From: Streptomyces gilvus
GTDB taxonomy: Bacteria > Actinomycetota > Actinomycetes > Streptomycetales > Streptomycetaceae
DNA length: 64,000 nucleotides
Assembly (NCBI RefSeq): GCF_022513565.1
Contig: NZ_JAKWBE010000012.1
Coordinates: forward strand, 62,001 to 126,000
Direction: 5' to 3'
Part shown: positions 57,467 through 64,000 of the stretch, piece by piece
Numbering within the stretch: position 1 is the first letter of the stretch
Layout: the number at the start of each line of letters is the position of its first letter
Notes under the pieces: model-generated
Databases searched by the model: none
What the model was told of the DNA's origin: nothing
The model's input: the letters and a program-made list of their open reading frames with translations, nothing else
Position numbers and translations under genes: made by a program

Positions 57467-58807
57467 ATGACACGCGCCATCTCTCTGTACGACGTGACCA
57501 AGACCTACACGCGGGGCGTCCGCGTGGTGGACCGGCTGTCGCTGGACATCCGGCCCGGCGAGTTCCTGGTCCTGCTGGGGCCCTCCGGCTGCGGGAAGTC
57601 CACGGTGCTCAGGATGATCGCCGGACTGGAGGAGATCACCGAGGGCAGGCTGCTGCTCGACGGCGAGGAGGCGGGCGAACTGCTGCCGTCCGAGCGGAAC
57701 ATGGCGATGGTGTTCCAGAACTTCGCCCTCTATCCGAACATGACCGGCCGCGGCAACATCGGCTTCCCGCTCCGGGTGGAGAACCCCGGCGAGGACCCGC
57801 GCCCCCGGGTCGACGCCACCGCCCGCATGCTCGGCATCGAGGACCTCCTGGACCGCTTCCCCAGCCAGCTCTCCGGCGGCGAGCGCCAGCGGGTCGCGAT
57901 GGGCCGGGCCATCGCCCGCCACCCCTCCGCCTTCCTGATGGACGAGCCGCTGTCCAACCTCGACGCCAAGCTCCGCAACCACCTGCGCGCGGAGATCGCC
58001 GCGCTCACCCGGGAGCTGGGTGTGACCACGGTGTACGTCACCCACGACCAGTCCGAGGCCATGTCGCTCGGCGACCGGGTCGCCGTACTGCGCGGCGGCG
58101 TCCTGCAGCAGGTGGGCACCCCGCGCGCGGTCTACGCCCTGCCGCGCAACGTCTTCGTCGCCGCCTTCATCGGCACCCCGCGCATCAATCTGCTGCGGGG
58201 GCTGGTGCGGGCCCCGCTGGACGGCGCGATGACCATCAGCCTGGGCAAGCAGTTCCTGCGGCTGCCCGAACCGCTGTCCCTGGACCACCAGTTGCTCCGG
58301 GTCCAGCAGGGCCGGGAGGTGATCGTCGGCCTGCGGTCGGAGGCCGTCCGCATCGCCAAGCACAGCTCCGCGCGGCCGGGGGAGGTGCCGCTGACCGGAC
58401 TGGTCGAGCATGTGGAGTTCCAGGGGCACGAGGTGCTGGTGCACTTCAACACCGGTTCCCAGCCCGCCGTCGTACCGGACCTGGAGGCCCCGCGCCCCGG
58501 GCGGCAGTCCCGGCGCAGACGCGGCGGGACGAGCGTCCTGGGCCGGTTGAAGGACCGGGCGGAGGCGCTGCGCGCCGGGCCCGTGGTGGTGCTCGACGAC
58601 GAGGAGTCGCGGGACACGCAGCCGGCCCCCGCTCCGGCCGAGCCGCGTCTCCCCGGTGATCTGGTGGTCCGCACGACGCCCGACATCGATCTGCGCCGGG
58701 GGCTCCAGGTGCCGCTGCTGGTCGACATCGCCCACCTGTTCGTCTTCGACCGGCACGGTGAGCGGATCTGCCCGTCCCCGTCGAGGCTGCCGGATCTCGA
58801 CGGCTGA
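57467..58807 (+). CDS. Orphan MalK/UgpC/MsiK-type ABC ATPase
   Basis: A 446-residue ATP-binding protein of the sugar-importer type. Walker A is GPSGCGKSTVLRMIAG, the Q loop is MVFQNFALYPNMT, the signature is QLSGGERQRVAMGRAIA, Walker B is AFLMDEPLSNLDAKLR, and the switch histidine is VYVTHDQSEAMSLGD. The TOBE region beyond residue 240 carries an odd insert of about 55 residues rich in R and P (GRQSRRRRGGTSVLGRLKDR...). No permease or binding-protein gene is adjacent, so it may energise distant importers, as MsiK does. Its sequence diverges from MsiK in the TOBE domain. Confidence 0.9.
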   Translation: MTRAISLYDVTKTYTRGVRVVDRLSLDIRPGEFLVLLGPSGCGKSTVLRMIAGLEEITEGRLLLDGEEAGELLPSERNMAMVFQNFALYPNMTGRGNIGFPLRVENPGEDPRPRVDATARMLGIEDLLDRFPSQLSGGERQRVAMGRAIARHPSAFLMDEPLSNLDAKLRNHLRAEIAALTRELGVTTVYVTHDQSEAMSLGDRVAVLRGGVLQQVGTPRAVYALPRNVFVAAFIGTPRINLLRGLVRAPLDGAMTISLGKQFLRLPEPLSLDHQLLRVQQGREVIVGLRSEAVRIAKHSSARPGEVPLTGLVEHVEFQGHEVLVHFNTGSQPAVVPDLEAPRPGRQSRRRRGGTSVLGRLKDRAEALRAGPVVVLDDEESRDTQPAPAPAEPRLPGDLVVRTTPDIDLRRGLQVPLLVDIAHLFVFDRHGERICPSPSRLPDLDG

Positions 58808-58823
58808 CGGTCCCCGGGGACCG
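58808..58823. terminator. Perfect palindrome after the ATPase gene
   Basis: CGGTCCCCGGGGACCG is a 16-bp perfect palindrome immediately after the stop codon, a possible terminator once slipped into a hairpin with a small loop. Confidence 0.4.
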
Positions 58824-58840
58824 CGGTGTCTGGCGTTTCA

Positions 58841-58859
58841 AAACTACCGCCGCTAGTTT
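58841..58859. promoter_or_regulatory. Inverted repeat upstream of aldehyde dehydrogenase
   Basis: AAACTA-CCGCCGC-TAGTTT, perfect 6-bp arms, unusually AT-rich for this region, 55 nt before the ALDH ATG. A likely operator or promoter element. Confidence 0.5.
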
Positions 58860-58913
58860 ATGTGGCTGTCGGTAGGTTGGGACGCGAACCACGGCGCTGC
58901 CCTGAGGAGCACC

Positions 58914-60302
58914 ATGAAGGCACATGACGGCATGTACATCGACGGGGAGTGGCGTTCCGCCGCGGGCCGGGACGTGATCGACGTCGTGAACCCGGTGGAC
59001 GAGCAGGTCATCGGGCACGTCCCCGCGGGGACGGCCGAGGACGTGGACGCGGCGGTACGCGCCGCCCGCGCCGCCTTCCCGGGCTGGGCCGCAACCCCGC
59101 CCGCCGAGCGGGGCGCACGGCTGGCCGCCCTGCGGGACGTCCTCGTCGCCCGCAAGGACGAGATCGCCGAGACGGTCACCGCCGAACTCGGCTCGCCGCC
59201 GCAGTTCTCGCAGAACGTCCACGCCGCCGTGCCGATCGCCGTGGCGGGCTCGTACGCCGACCTCGCGACGACGTACGCCTTCGAGGAGAGGCACGGGAAC
59301 TCGACGGTCCATCTGGAGCCGGTCGGCGTGGTCGGCGCGATCACGCCCTGGAACTACCCGCTCCACCAGATCGTCGCCAAGGTCGCCCCGGCGCTCGCGG
59401 CGGGCTGCACCGTCGTGCTGAAGCCCGCCGAGGACACCCCGCTGGTCGCCCAGCTCTTCGCCGAGGCGGTCCATGAGGCGGGCGTGCCGGCCGGTGTCTT
59501 CAACCTGGTCACCGGGCTCGGACCGGTCGCCGGGCAGGCCCTCGCCGAGCACCCGGACGTCGACCTGGTCTCCTTCACCGGGTCGACGGCCGTGGGGCGG
59601 CGCATCGGCGCGACGGCGGGCGCGGCCGTGAAGCGGGTCGCCCTGGAGCTGGGCGGCAAGTCCGCCAACGTCATCCTGCCGAGCGCCGACCTCGCCAAGG
59701 CGGTCAACGTCGGCGTCGCCAACGTCATGTCCAACTCCGGCCAGACGTGCAGCGCCTGGACCCGGATGCTGGTGCACCGCGACCAGTACGAGGAGGCGGT
59801 CGAAATGGCCGCCACCGCCGCCGCCAAGTACGGCTCCCGCATCGGCCCCGTGGTGAACGCCAAACAGCAGGCGCGGGTGCTCGGTTACATCGAGAAGGGT
59901 GTCGCCGAGGGAGCGCGGCTGGTCGCCGGCGGACCCGAATCGCCGCGCGAGCGGGGCTACTTCGTCTCCCCGACCGTCCTCGCGGACGTCACTCCCGAGA
60001 TGACCGTCGCCCAGGAGGAGATCTTCGGCCCGGTCCTGTCCGTCCTGCGCTACGAGGACGAGGAGGACGCCCTGCGCATCGCCAACGGCACGGTGTACGG
60101 CCTCGCGGGCGCCGTGTGGGCCGGCGACGAGGCGGAGGCGGTCGCCTTCGCCCGCCGGATGGAGACGGGGCAGGTCGACATCAACGGCGGCCGCTTCAAC
60201 CCCCTCGCCCCCTTCGGCGGTTACAAGCAGTCCGGCGTCGGCCGCGAACTCGGCACGCACGGTCTCGCCGAGTACCTCCAGACCAAGTCCCTGCAGTTCT
60301 GA
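58914..60302 (+). CDS. NAD(P)-dependent aldehyde dehydrogenase
   Basis: A 462-residue ALDH. TPWNYPLHQIVAKVAPALAAGCTVVLKPAEDTPL forms the cofactor-binding region, FTGSTAVGRRIGATAG the Rossmann turn, LELGGKSANVI the general-base glutamate, and NSGQTCSAWTRM the catalytic cysteine. EEIFGPVLSVLRYEDEEDALRIANGTVYGLAGAVW is also conserved. ATG 58914 has GAGGAGC upstream. It is 11 nt from the next alcohol dehydrogenase, so the pair should convert an alcohol to an acid. The exact aldehyde is not known; betaine- or aryl-aldehyde relatives are closest in appearance. Confidence 0.93.
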   Translation: MKAHDGMYIDGEWRSAAGRDVIDVVNPVDEQVIGHVPAGTAEDVDAAVRAARAAFPGWAATPPAERGARLAALRDVLVARKDEIAETVTAELGSPPQFSQNVHAAVPIAVAGSYADLATTYAFEERHGNSTVHLEPVGVVGAITPWNYPLHQIVAKVAPALAAGCTVVLKPAEDTPLVAQLFAEAVHEAGVPAGVFNLVTGLGPVAGQALAEHPDVDLVSFTGSTAVGRRIGATAGAAVKRVALELGGKSANVILPSADLAKAVNVGVANVMSNSGQTCSAWTRMLVHRDQYEEAVEMAATAAAKYGSRIGPVVNAKQQARVLGYIEKGVAEGARLVAGGPESPRERGYFVSPTVLADVTPEMTVAQEEIFGPVLSVLRYEDEEDALRIANGTVYGLAGAVWAGDEAEAVAFARRMETGQVDINGGRFNPLAPFGGYKQSGVGRELGTHGLAEYLQTKSLQF

Positions 60303-60313
60303 GGAGCGTTTCC

Positions 60314-61393
60314 GTGGTTCGCGCAGCCGTACTGCCCGCAGTGGGCGACCCGTTGGAGATCACGGACATCGAGCTGCCCGACCCGGGCCCCGGCCAGGTC
60401 CGGGTGCGGCTCGCCGCGGCCGGGGTGTGCCACTCCGACCTGTCCCTGTCCAACGGCACCATGCGGGTGCCGGTGCCCGCCGTGCTCGGCCACGAGGGCG
60501 CCGGCACGGTCGTCGCCGTCGGAGAGGGCGTCACCCACGTCGCCCCCGGCGCCGAGGTGGTCCTCAACTGGGCGCCTTCCTGCGGCACTTGCCACGCCTG
60601 CTCACTGGGCGAGGTCTGGCTGTGCGCCAACGCCCTGAACGGCGTGGCGGACGTGTATGCCCGCACCGCCGACGGCACCGAGCTGCATCCCGGGCTCAAC
60701 GTGGCCGCGTTCGCCGAGGAGACCGTCGTCGCGGCGGGCTGCGTCCTGCCCCTCCCCGCCGGCGTCCCCCTCACCGACGCCGCCCTGCTGGGCTGCGCGG
60801 TCCTCACCGGCTACGGCGCCGTCCACCACGCGGCGAAGGTCCGGCCCGGCGAGACGGTCGCCGTGTACGGCGTCGGGGGAGTGGGCCTGGCGGCGCTGCA
60901 AGGGGCCCGTATCGCGGGAGCCTCCCGCATCGTCGCGGTCGACGTCTCCCCGCAGAAGGAGGAGCTGGCGCGAGCGGCCGGCGCCACCGACTACGTCCTC
61001 GCGTCCGACAACACCGCCCGCGAGATCCGGGGGCTGACCGGCAAGCAGGGCGTCGACGCGGCGATCGAGTGCGTGGGCCGCGCGGCCACCATCCGCACCG
61101 CCTGGGACTCCACCCGCCGGGGCGGCCGTACGACGGTCGTCGGCATCGGCGGCAAGGACCAGCAGGTCACCTTCAACGCACTGGAGCTCTTCCACTGGGG
61201 CCGCACCCTCTCGGGCTGCGTCTACGGCAACACGGACCCGGCGAAGGACCTCCCGGTCCTGGCCGACCACGTCCGCTCCGGCCGCCTCGACCTGGGCGCG
61301 CTGGTCACCGAGCGGATCGCCCTGGACGGCATCCCGGCCGCCTTCGAGAACATGCTCGCGGGCAAGGGCGGCCGGGCGCTCGTGGTCTTCTGA
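60314..61393 (+). CDS. Zinc-dependent alcohol dehydrogenase (MDR family)
   Basis: A 359-residue MDR enzyme. Catalytic zinc ligands are in AAGVCHSDLS (Cys) and VLGHEGAGTVV (His), and the structural zinc lobe is PSCGTCHACSLGEVWLC. The NAD-binding region is VAVYGVGGVGLAALQGARIAGASRIVAVD, with the final aspartate favouring NAD over NADP. The GTG at 60314 follows GAGGAG. It lies 11 nt after the aldehyde dehydrogenase stop. The pair would oxidise an alcohol in two steps; formaldehyde/mycothiol-type enzymes look similar, but no specific substrate can be claimed. Confidence 0.93.
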   Translation: MVRAAVLPAVGDPLEITDIELPDPGPGQVRVRLAAAGVCHSDLSLSNGTMRVPVPAVLGHEGAGTVVAVGEGVTHVAPGAEVVLNWAPSCGTCHACSLGEVWLCANALNGVADVYARTADGTELHPGLNVAAFAEETVVAAGCVLPLPAGVPLTDAALLGCAVLTGYGAVHHAAKVRPGETVAVYGVGGVGLAALQGARIAGASRIVAVDVSPQKEELARAAGATDYVLASDNTAREIRGLTGKQGVDAAIECVGRAATIRTAWDSTRRGGRTTVVGIGGKDQQVTFNALELFHWGRTLSGCVYGNTDPAKDLPVLADHVRSGRLDLGALVTERIALDGIPAAFENMLAGKGGRALVVF

Positions 61394-61405
61394 GACCGAC
61401 CCGGC

Positions 61406-62341
61406 TCACGGCACTTCCTCGCGCTGCGGCTCGGGTACGGCGGTGCGCGCCGTCGCCCGGGGCCGCGAGCGGGACACCGCGACGCCGGCCAGGCACAGCG
61501 CCCCGCCCGCGAGGGTCAGCAGCCCCGGCACCTCGCCGAGCGCGAGCCAGGACATCAGCACGACAAGGGCGGGGACGGCGTACGTCGTCGCGCCCATGCG
61601 GCTCGCGGTCGTACGGGCGAGGGCGTACGCCCAGGTCGTGAACGCCAGGGCCAGCGGGAACACCCCCAGGTACACCATGTTGAGCGTCGCCGACCCGGGT
61701 GCGTGCGCCGCCTCGTGGGCCAGCTGCCCGGCGAACGGCAGACACAGCACCGCGCCGACCAGACAGCCGAAGGCCGTCACCTGGAGGGCGCCGGCCTGTC
61801 TCAGAGCGGGCTTCTGGGCGACGACTCCGGCCGCGTACGAGATCGCGGCGAGCAGACACAGGACGACACCGAGCACCGAGGAACCGCCCTCGCCGGACAT
61901 CGACAGCCCCACGGCGACGGCCCCGGCGAACGACACCGCCATGCCGGCCAGCAGCCGGGGCGGCATGGGGTCGCCGAGGACCTTCGCGCCGAGCAGGGCG
62001 ATGAGGATGGGGCCGATGTTCACGACCAGGGCCGCGGTGCCGGCGTCGACCTGCTGCTCGCCCCAGTTCAGCACGACGCTGTAGAAGCCGAACCAGAGGA
62101 CGCCGGATATCAGGATGCCCCGCCAGGCCGAGCGCGGCGGAAGCCCTTCCCGCCGTACGACCAGCATGACGCCGAGCACGACGGAGCCGGACAGCAACCG
62201 TCCCAGCGCGAGGGCGCCGGGGGAGTAGGCGGTTCCGGCACTCCGGATCGACACGAAGGCGGAGGCCCACAGCACGACGGTCACGGCGGCGGCGGCCGCC
62301 GCTCGGACGCCGGTGCGGTTCGTGATCGGGCTGGCGTTCAT
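61406..62341 (-). CDS. EamA/DMT-family transporter
   Basis: A 311-residue drug/metabolite-type carrier with 10 predicted helices, two EamA repeats: VVLWASAFVSIRSAGTAYSPGALALGRLL in the first, and AAISYAAGVVAQKPALRQAGALQVTAFG plus LARTTASRMGATTYAVPALVVLMSWLALGEVPG in the second. AGGAG lies 4 nt before ATG 62341, which I prefer to the ATG at 62344. Probably an exporter of amino acids or similar metabolites. It converges on the alcohol dehydrogenase gene. A large palindrome separates it from the ArsR gene upstream on the same strand. Confidence 0.88.
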   Translation of the reverse strand: MNASPITNRTGVRAAAAAAVTVVLWASAFVSIRSAGTAYSPGALALGRLLSGSVVLGVMLVVRREGLPPRSAWRGILISGVLWFGFYSVVLNWGEQQVDAGTAALVVNIGPILIALLGAKVLGDPMPPRLLAGMAVSFAGAVAVGLSMSGEGGSSVLGVVLCLLAAISYAAGVVAQKPALRQAGALQVTAFGCLVGAVLCLPFAGQLAHEAAHAPGSATLNMVYLGVFPLALAFTTWAYALARTTASRMGATTYAVPALVVLMSWLALGEVPGLLTLAGGALCLAGVAVSRSRPRATARTAVPEPQREEVP

Positions 62342-62432
62342 CATGCTCCTGAGGCTAGGCACGGGGTGGGGACGGGGCTGGCGGATATCGGACGGTGGGG
62401 TGTGGACGGCCAGTGGGGTGGACGGCTGGGGT

Positions 62433-62556
62433 GTGTGCCGGGTGCGGGTCGCCTGTGGCCGGTCGCGCAGTTCCCCGCGCCCCGGAAGCAGCGGCCGCCT
62501 CTCCAGGGGCGCGGGGAACTGCGCGAACAACCCCCACTCACCCGCACCCGGCACAC
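62433..62556. repeat. 124-nt two-tier palindrome (Streptomyces intergenic repeat type)
   Basis: Outer arms GTGTGCCGGGTGCGGGT (62433-62449) and 62540-62556 are perfect complements of 17 bp. Inner arms at 62463-62483 and 62506-62526 are perfect over 21 bp, with the core GCAGTTCCCCGCGCC. Both side gaps are 13 nt and the loop is 22 nt. The inner core resembles a sequence recurring between genes in many Streptomyces genomes, as I recall. Confidence 0.85.
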
Positions 62557-62581
62557 CACCGATCCGCCCGCCCCCTTGGCC

Positions 62582-63292
62582 TCACCGCAACGCCCCCGAT
62601 TCGATCCCCAACTGCTCCCACAAGGCCCGCTCACCAACCTCCGTCACCTTCACCGCCCGCTCGGTACCGATCCGCACGCACCACCCCACCGAGAACGCAT
62701 GCCGACACAACGCCGCCCCAGCCACACCGGCCAGGTGCACGCGGCGTTCGGTCCAGTCGAGGCACGCCCGGGCCAGTGGACGCCGGCCCCCGCGGTCCAG
62801 CGCGATACCCACCCCGGCGAACCAGTCGACCCCCGCATCCGTGAGGGCGAACCCCGTGTCCTGGCGCAGCAGCCCCCGTGCGGTCAGTCCGTCGGTCACC
62901 GCGATCCCGAGCCGCCCCGCGAGATGGTCGTAACAGGTCCGCCCCCGCGCCATCGCGGACCCCGCGCTCGACGCCCGCAGCCCGCGCGGCCGTACGGCGT
63001 CTGACGGCCGCACCTGTGCCGCCAGGTCCTCCACCAGTTGGGCGACCCGCGCGTCCGCGAGACGGACGTACCGGTGCCGGCCCTGGCGCTCCTCCGCCAG
63101 CAGGCCGCCCGTGACGAGCTTGCCGAGGTGTTCGCTGAGCGTCGACGGGGCGACCCCGGCGTGCCGGGCCAGCTCACCTGCGGTCCACGCCCGCCCGTCC
63201 AGCAGCGCGAGCAGACACGCGGCCCGTGTCTCGTCGGCGATCAGCGCGGCCAGCCGGGCCAGCTGCGGTGCCTGGGGATCCCTCGTGGTCAT
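62582..63292 (-). CDS. ArsR-type winged-helix regulator
   Basis: A 236-residue protein with an N-terminal ArsR domain: ACLLALLDGRAWTAGELARHAGVAPSTLSEHLGKLVTGGLLAEERQGRHRYVRLADARVAQLVEDLA. The remaining 130 residues carry a cysteine-containing region (GRTCYDHLAGRLGIAVTDGL) and a second winged-helix-like part, a layout common in Streptomyces transporter-linked regulators. No classical metal-binding ELCV motif is seen. It may regulate the EamA carrier, 240 nt downstream on the same strand, but the large palindrome in between argues for separate transcripts. Confidence 0.88.
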   Translation of the reverse strand: MTTRDPQAPQLARLAALIADETRAACLLALLDGRAWTAGELARHAGVAPSTLSEHLGKLVTGGLLAEERQGRHRYVRLADARVAQLVEDLAAQVRPSDAVRPRGLRASSAGSAMARGRTCYDHLAGRLGIAVTDGLTARGLLRQDTGFALTDAGVDWFAGVGIALDRGGRRPLARACLDWTERRVHLAGVAGAALCRHAFSVGWCVRIGTERAVKVTEVGERALWEQLGIESGALR

Positions 63293-63339
63293 GCGTCCCA
63301 GGATGGGCTACGGACACTTCGGCGGTCACCGAACGGTCG

Positions 63340-63981
63340 CTACACCGGCCGCCGTACCTGCTCGTACTGCTGGGAAAGGCCGTCCAGCAGTGCCGTCAGA
63401 CCCGTCTCGAAGGCCCGCTCGTCGATCTTCTCCTGCTGCTCGGCGAGGAGGTGGGCCTGCCCGAGGTGGGGGTAGTCGGCGGGGTCGTAGGCGGTCGCGT
63501 CGTCCACGAAGCCGCCGGCGAAGGAGCCGAGCGCCGAGCCCATGATGAAGTACCGCATCAGCGCGCCGATCGACGTCGCCTGGGCCGCAGGCCAGCCCGC
63601 GTCGACCATCGCGCCGTACACCGCGTCCGCGAGCCGCAGACCGGCCGGGCGGCGGCCGGGGCCCGTCGCGAGGACCGGGACGATGTTGGGGTGGTCGCGC
63701 AGGGCGTCCCGGTAGGAGACGGCCCAGTCGTGCAGCGCGGTCCGCCAGTCGCGGCCGTCCTCGAACATCGACAGGTCGACCTGCGCGCTCACCGAGTCGG
63801 CGACCGCTTCGAGGATCTCGTCCTTGGTGCGGAAGTGGTTGTAGAGCGAGGGCCCGCTGACCCCGAGCTGCGCCGCGAGCCGCCGGGTGGAGACGGCCGC
63901 CAGGCCCTCCGCGTCCACGAGCGCACGTGCCGCCTCGACGATCCGGTCGGTGCTCAGCAGGGGCTTGCGCGGTCGGGCCAT
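63340..63981 (-). CDS. TetR-family regulator
   Basis: A 213-residue TetR protein. The DNA-binding part is MARPRKPLLSTDRIVEAARALVDAEGLAAVSTRRLAAQLGVSGPSLYNHFRTKDEILEAVADSV, and the TetR_C-like domain contains DHPNIVPVLATGPGRRPAGLRLADAVYGAMVDAGW. ATG 63981 is the most typical start (MARPRKP); ATG 63990 would add three residues. Its upstream region runs to the end of the window, so the operator and any divergent target are not visible. Its stop lies 47 nt before the ArsR gene start. Confidence 0.88.
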   Translation of the reverse strand: MARPRKPLLSTDRIVEAARALVDAEGLAAVSTRRLAAQLGVSGPSLYNHFRTKDEILEAVADSVSAQVDLSMFEDGRDWRTALHDWAVSYRDALRDHPNIVPVLATGPGRRPAGLRLADAVYGAMVDAGWPAAQATSIGALMRYFIMGSALGSFAGGFVDDATAYDPADYPHLGQAHLLAEQQEKIDERAFETGLTALLDGLSQQYEQVRRPV

Positions 63982-64000
63982 GGCGCACATAGTAGGGCTG

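Noticed and set aside
1..64000. Mobile elements, CRISPR arrays, tRNA or rRNA genes, origins, attachment sites
   Set aside because: I saw no transposase or integrase domain, no regular spacer-repeat array, no tRNA-like cloverleaf with a CCA or TTCGA arm, and no DnaA-box cluster.

Overview
The window is a stretch of high-GC actinobacterial chromosome and almost certainly comes from a Streptomyces or a close relative. The evidence is the very GC-rich third codon positions, a conservon operon, a streptogrisin-type protease, a LexA-controlled dnaE2, chitin- and lipid-active exoenzymes, and class E/F sortase features. From memory, the order of many genes (dnaE2 and Y-family polymerase, secreted lipase, LPMO, SGNH lipase, Ser/Thr kinase, CitMHS carrier, MalK-type ATPase, aldehyde/alcohol dehydrogenases) resembles the SCO17xx region of S. 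coelicolor. That synteny was not checked here. I see no tRNA, rRNA, insertion sequence, prophage or CRISPR array. The window looks like continuous chromosome, cut at both ends: the first gene lacks its 5' end.

Layout. 1-2.5 kb: conservon (sensor kinase, roadblock, DUF742, GTPase). 2.9-7.3 kb: an FAD/NAD(P) protein and two luciferase-like flavin monooxygenases, probably organosulfur or similar scavenging. 7.6-11.4 kb: streptogrisin-like protease, slipin, and a TetR/hydrolase divergent pair with two operators. 11.5-15.9 kb: SOS-regulated dnaE2 with a Y-family polymerase relative that lacks the catalytic acidic residues. 15.9-20.9 kb: cupin/MarR divergent pair with two palindromic operators, secreted lipase, a sortase-anchored LPMO, acetyltransferase, a 44-residue ORF and a methyltransferase. 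20.4-24.2 kb: small housekeeping-type genes (DUF402, GNAT, GntR, DUF72, AAA ATPase).

24.3-32.9 kb: a surface-glycan locus. Four tightly overlapping genes encode a DPM1-like GT2, a second GT2, a NodB deacetylase and a 1,269-residue fusion of a Wzx-like flippase with a GT-C-like membrane domain. A membrane-anchored GH39-like hydrolase lies convergent to them. 33.2-43.1 kb: SGNH lipase, then a unit built around a SigK/RskA-type ECF sigma and anti-sigma pair. Divergent from the pair lie a DUF4331 secreted protein, a repeat-bearing TPR membrane protein, a histidine-rich NicO metal exporter and a Ser/Thr kinase, the last three joined by 4-nt overlaps.

43.3-50.6 kb: drug-type ABC exporter with its TetR regulator and two matching operators, a type ISP domain protein, GntR regulator and homogentisate dioxygenase, then a lipoprotein and TetR. 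50.7-61.4 kb: molybdopterin oxidoreductase, CitMHS carrier, MFS carrier, a secreted protein paired with a class F sortase, an orphan MalK-type ATPase, and an aldehyde/alcohol dehydrogenase pair. 61.4-64 kb: EamA exporter, a 124-nt two-tier palindrome, and ArsR and TetR regulators.

The most interesting candidates for under-described biology are the SigK/RskA-DUF4331-TPR-NicO-kinase unit, the flippase/glycosyltransferase fusion locus, and the dnaE2 operon with an apparently inactive Y-family partner. All functional links are inferred from sequence and neighbourhood.
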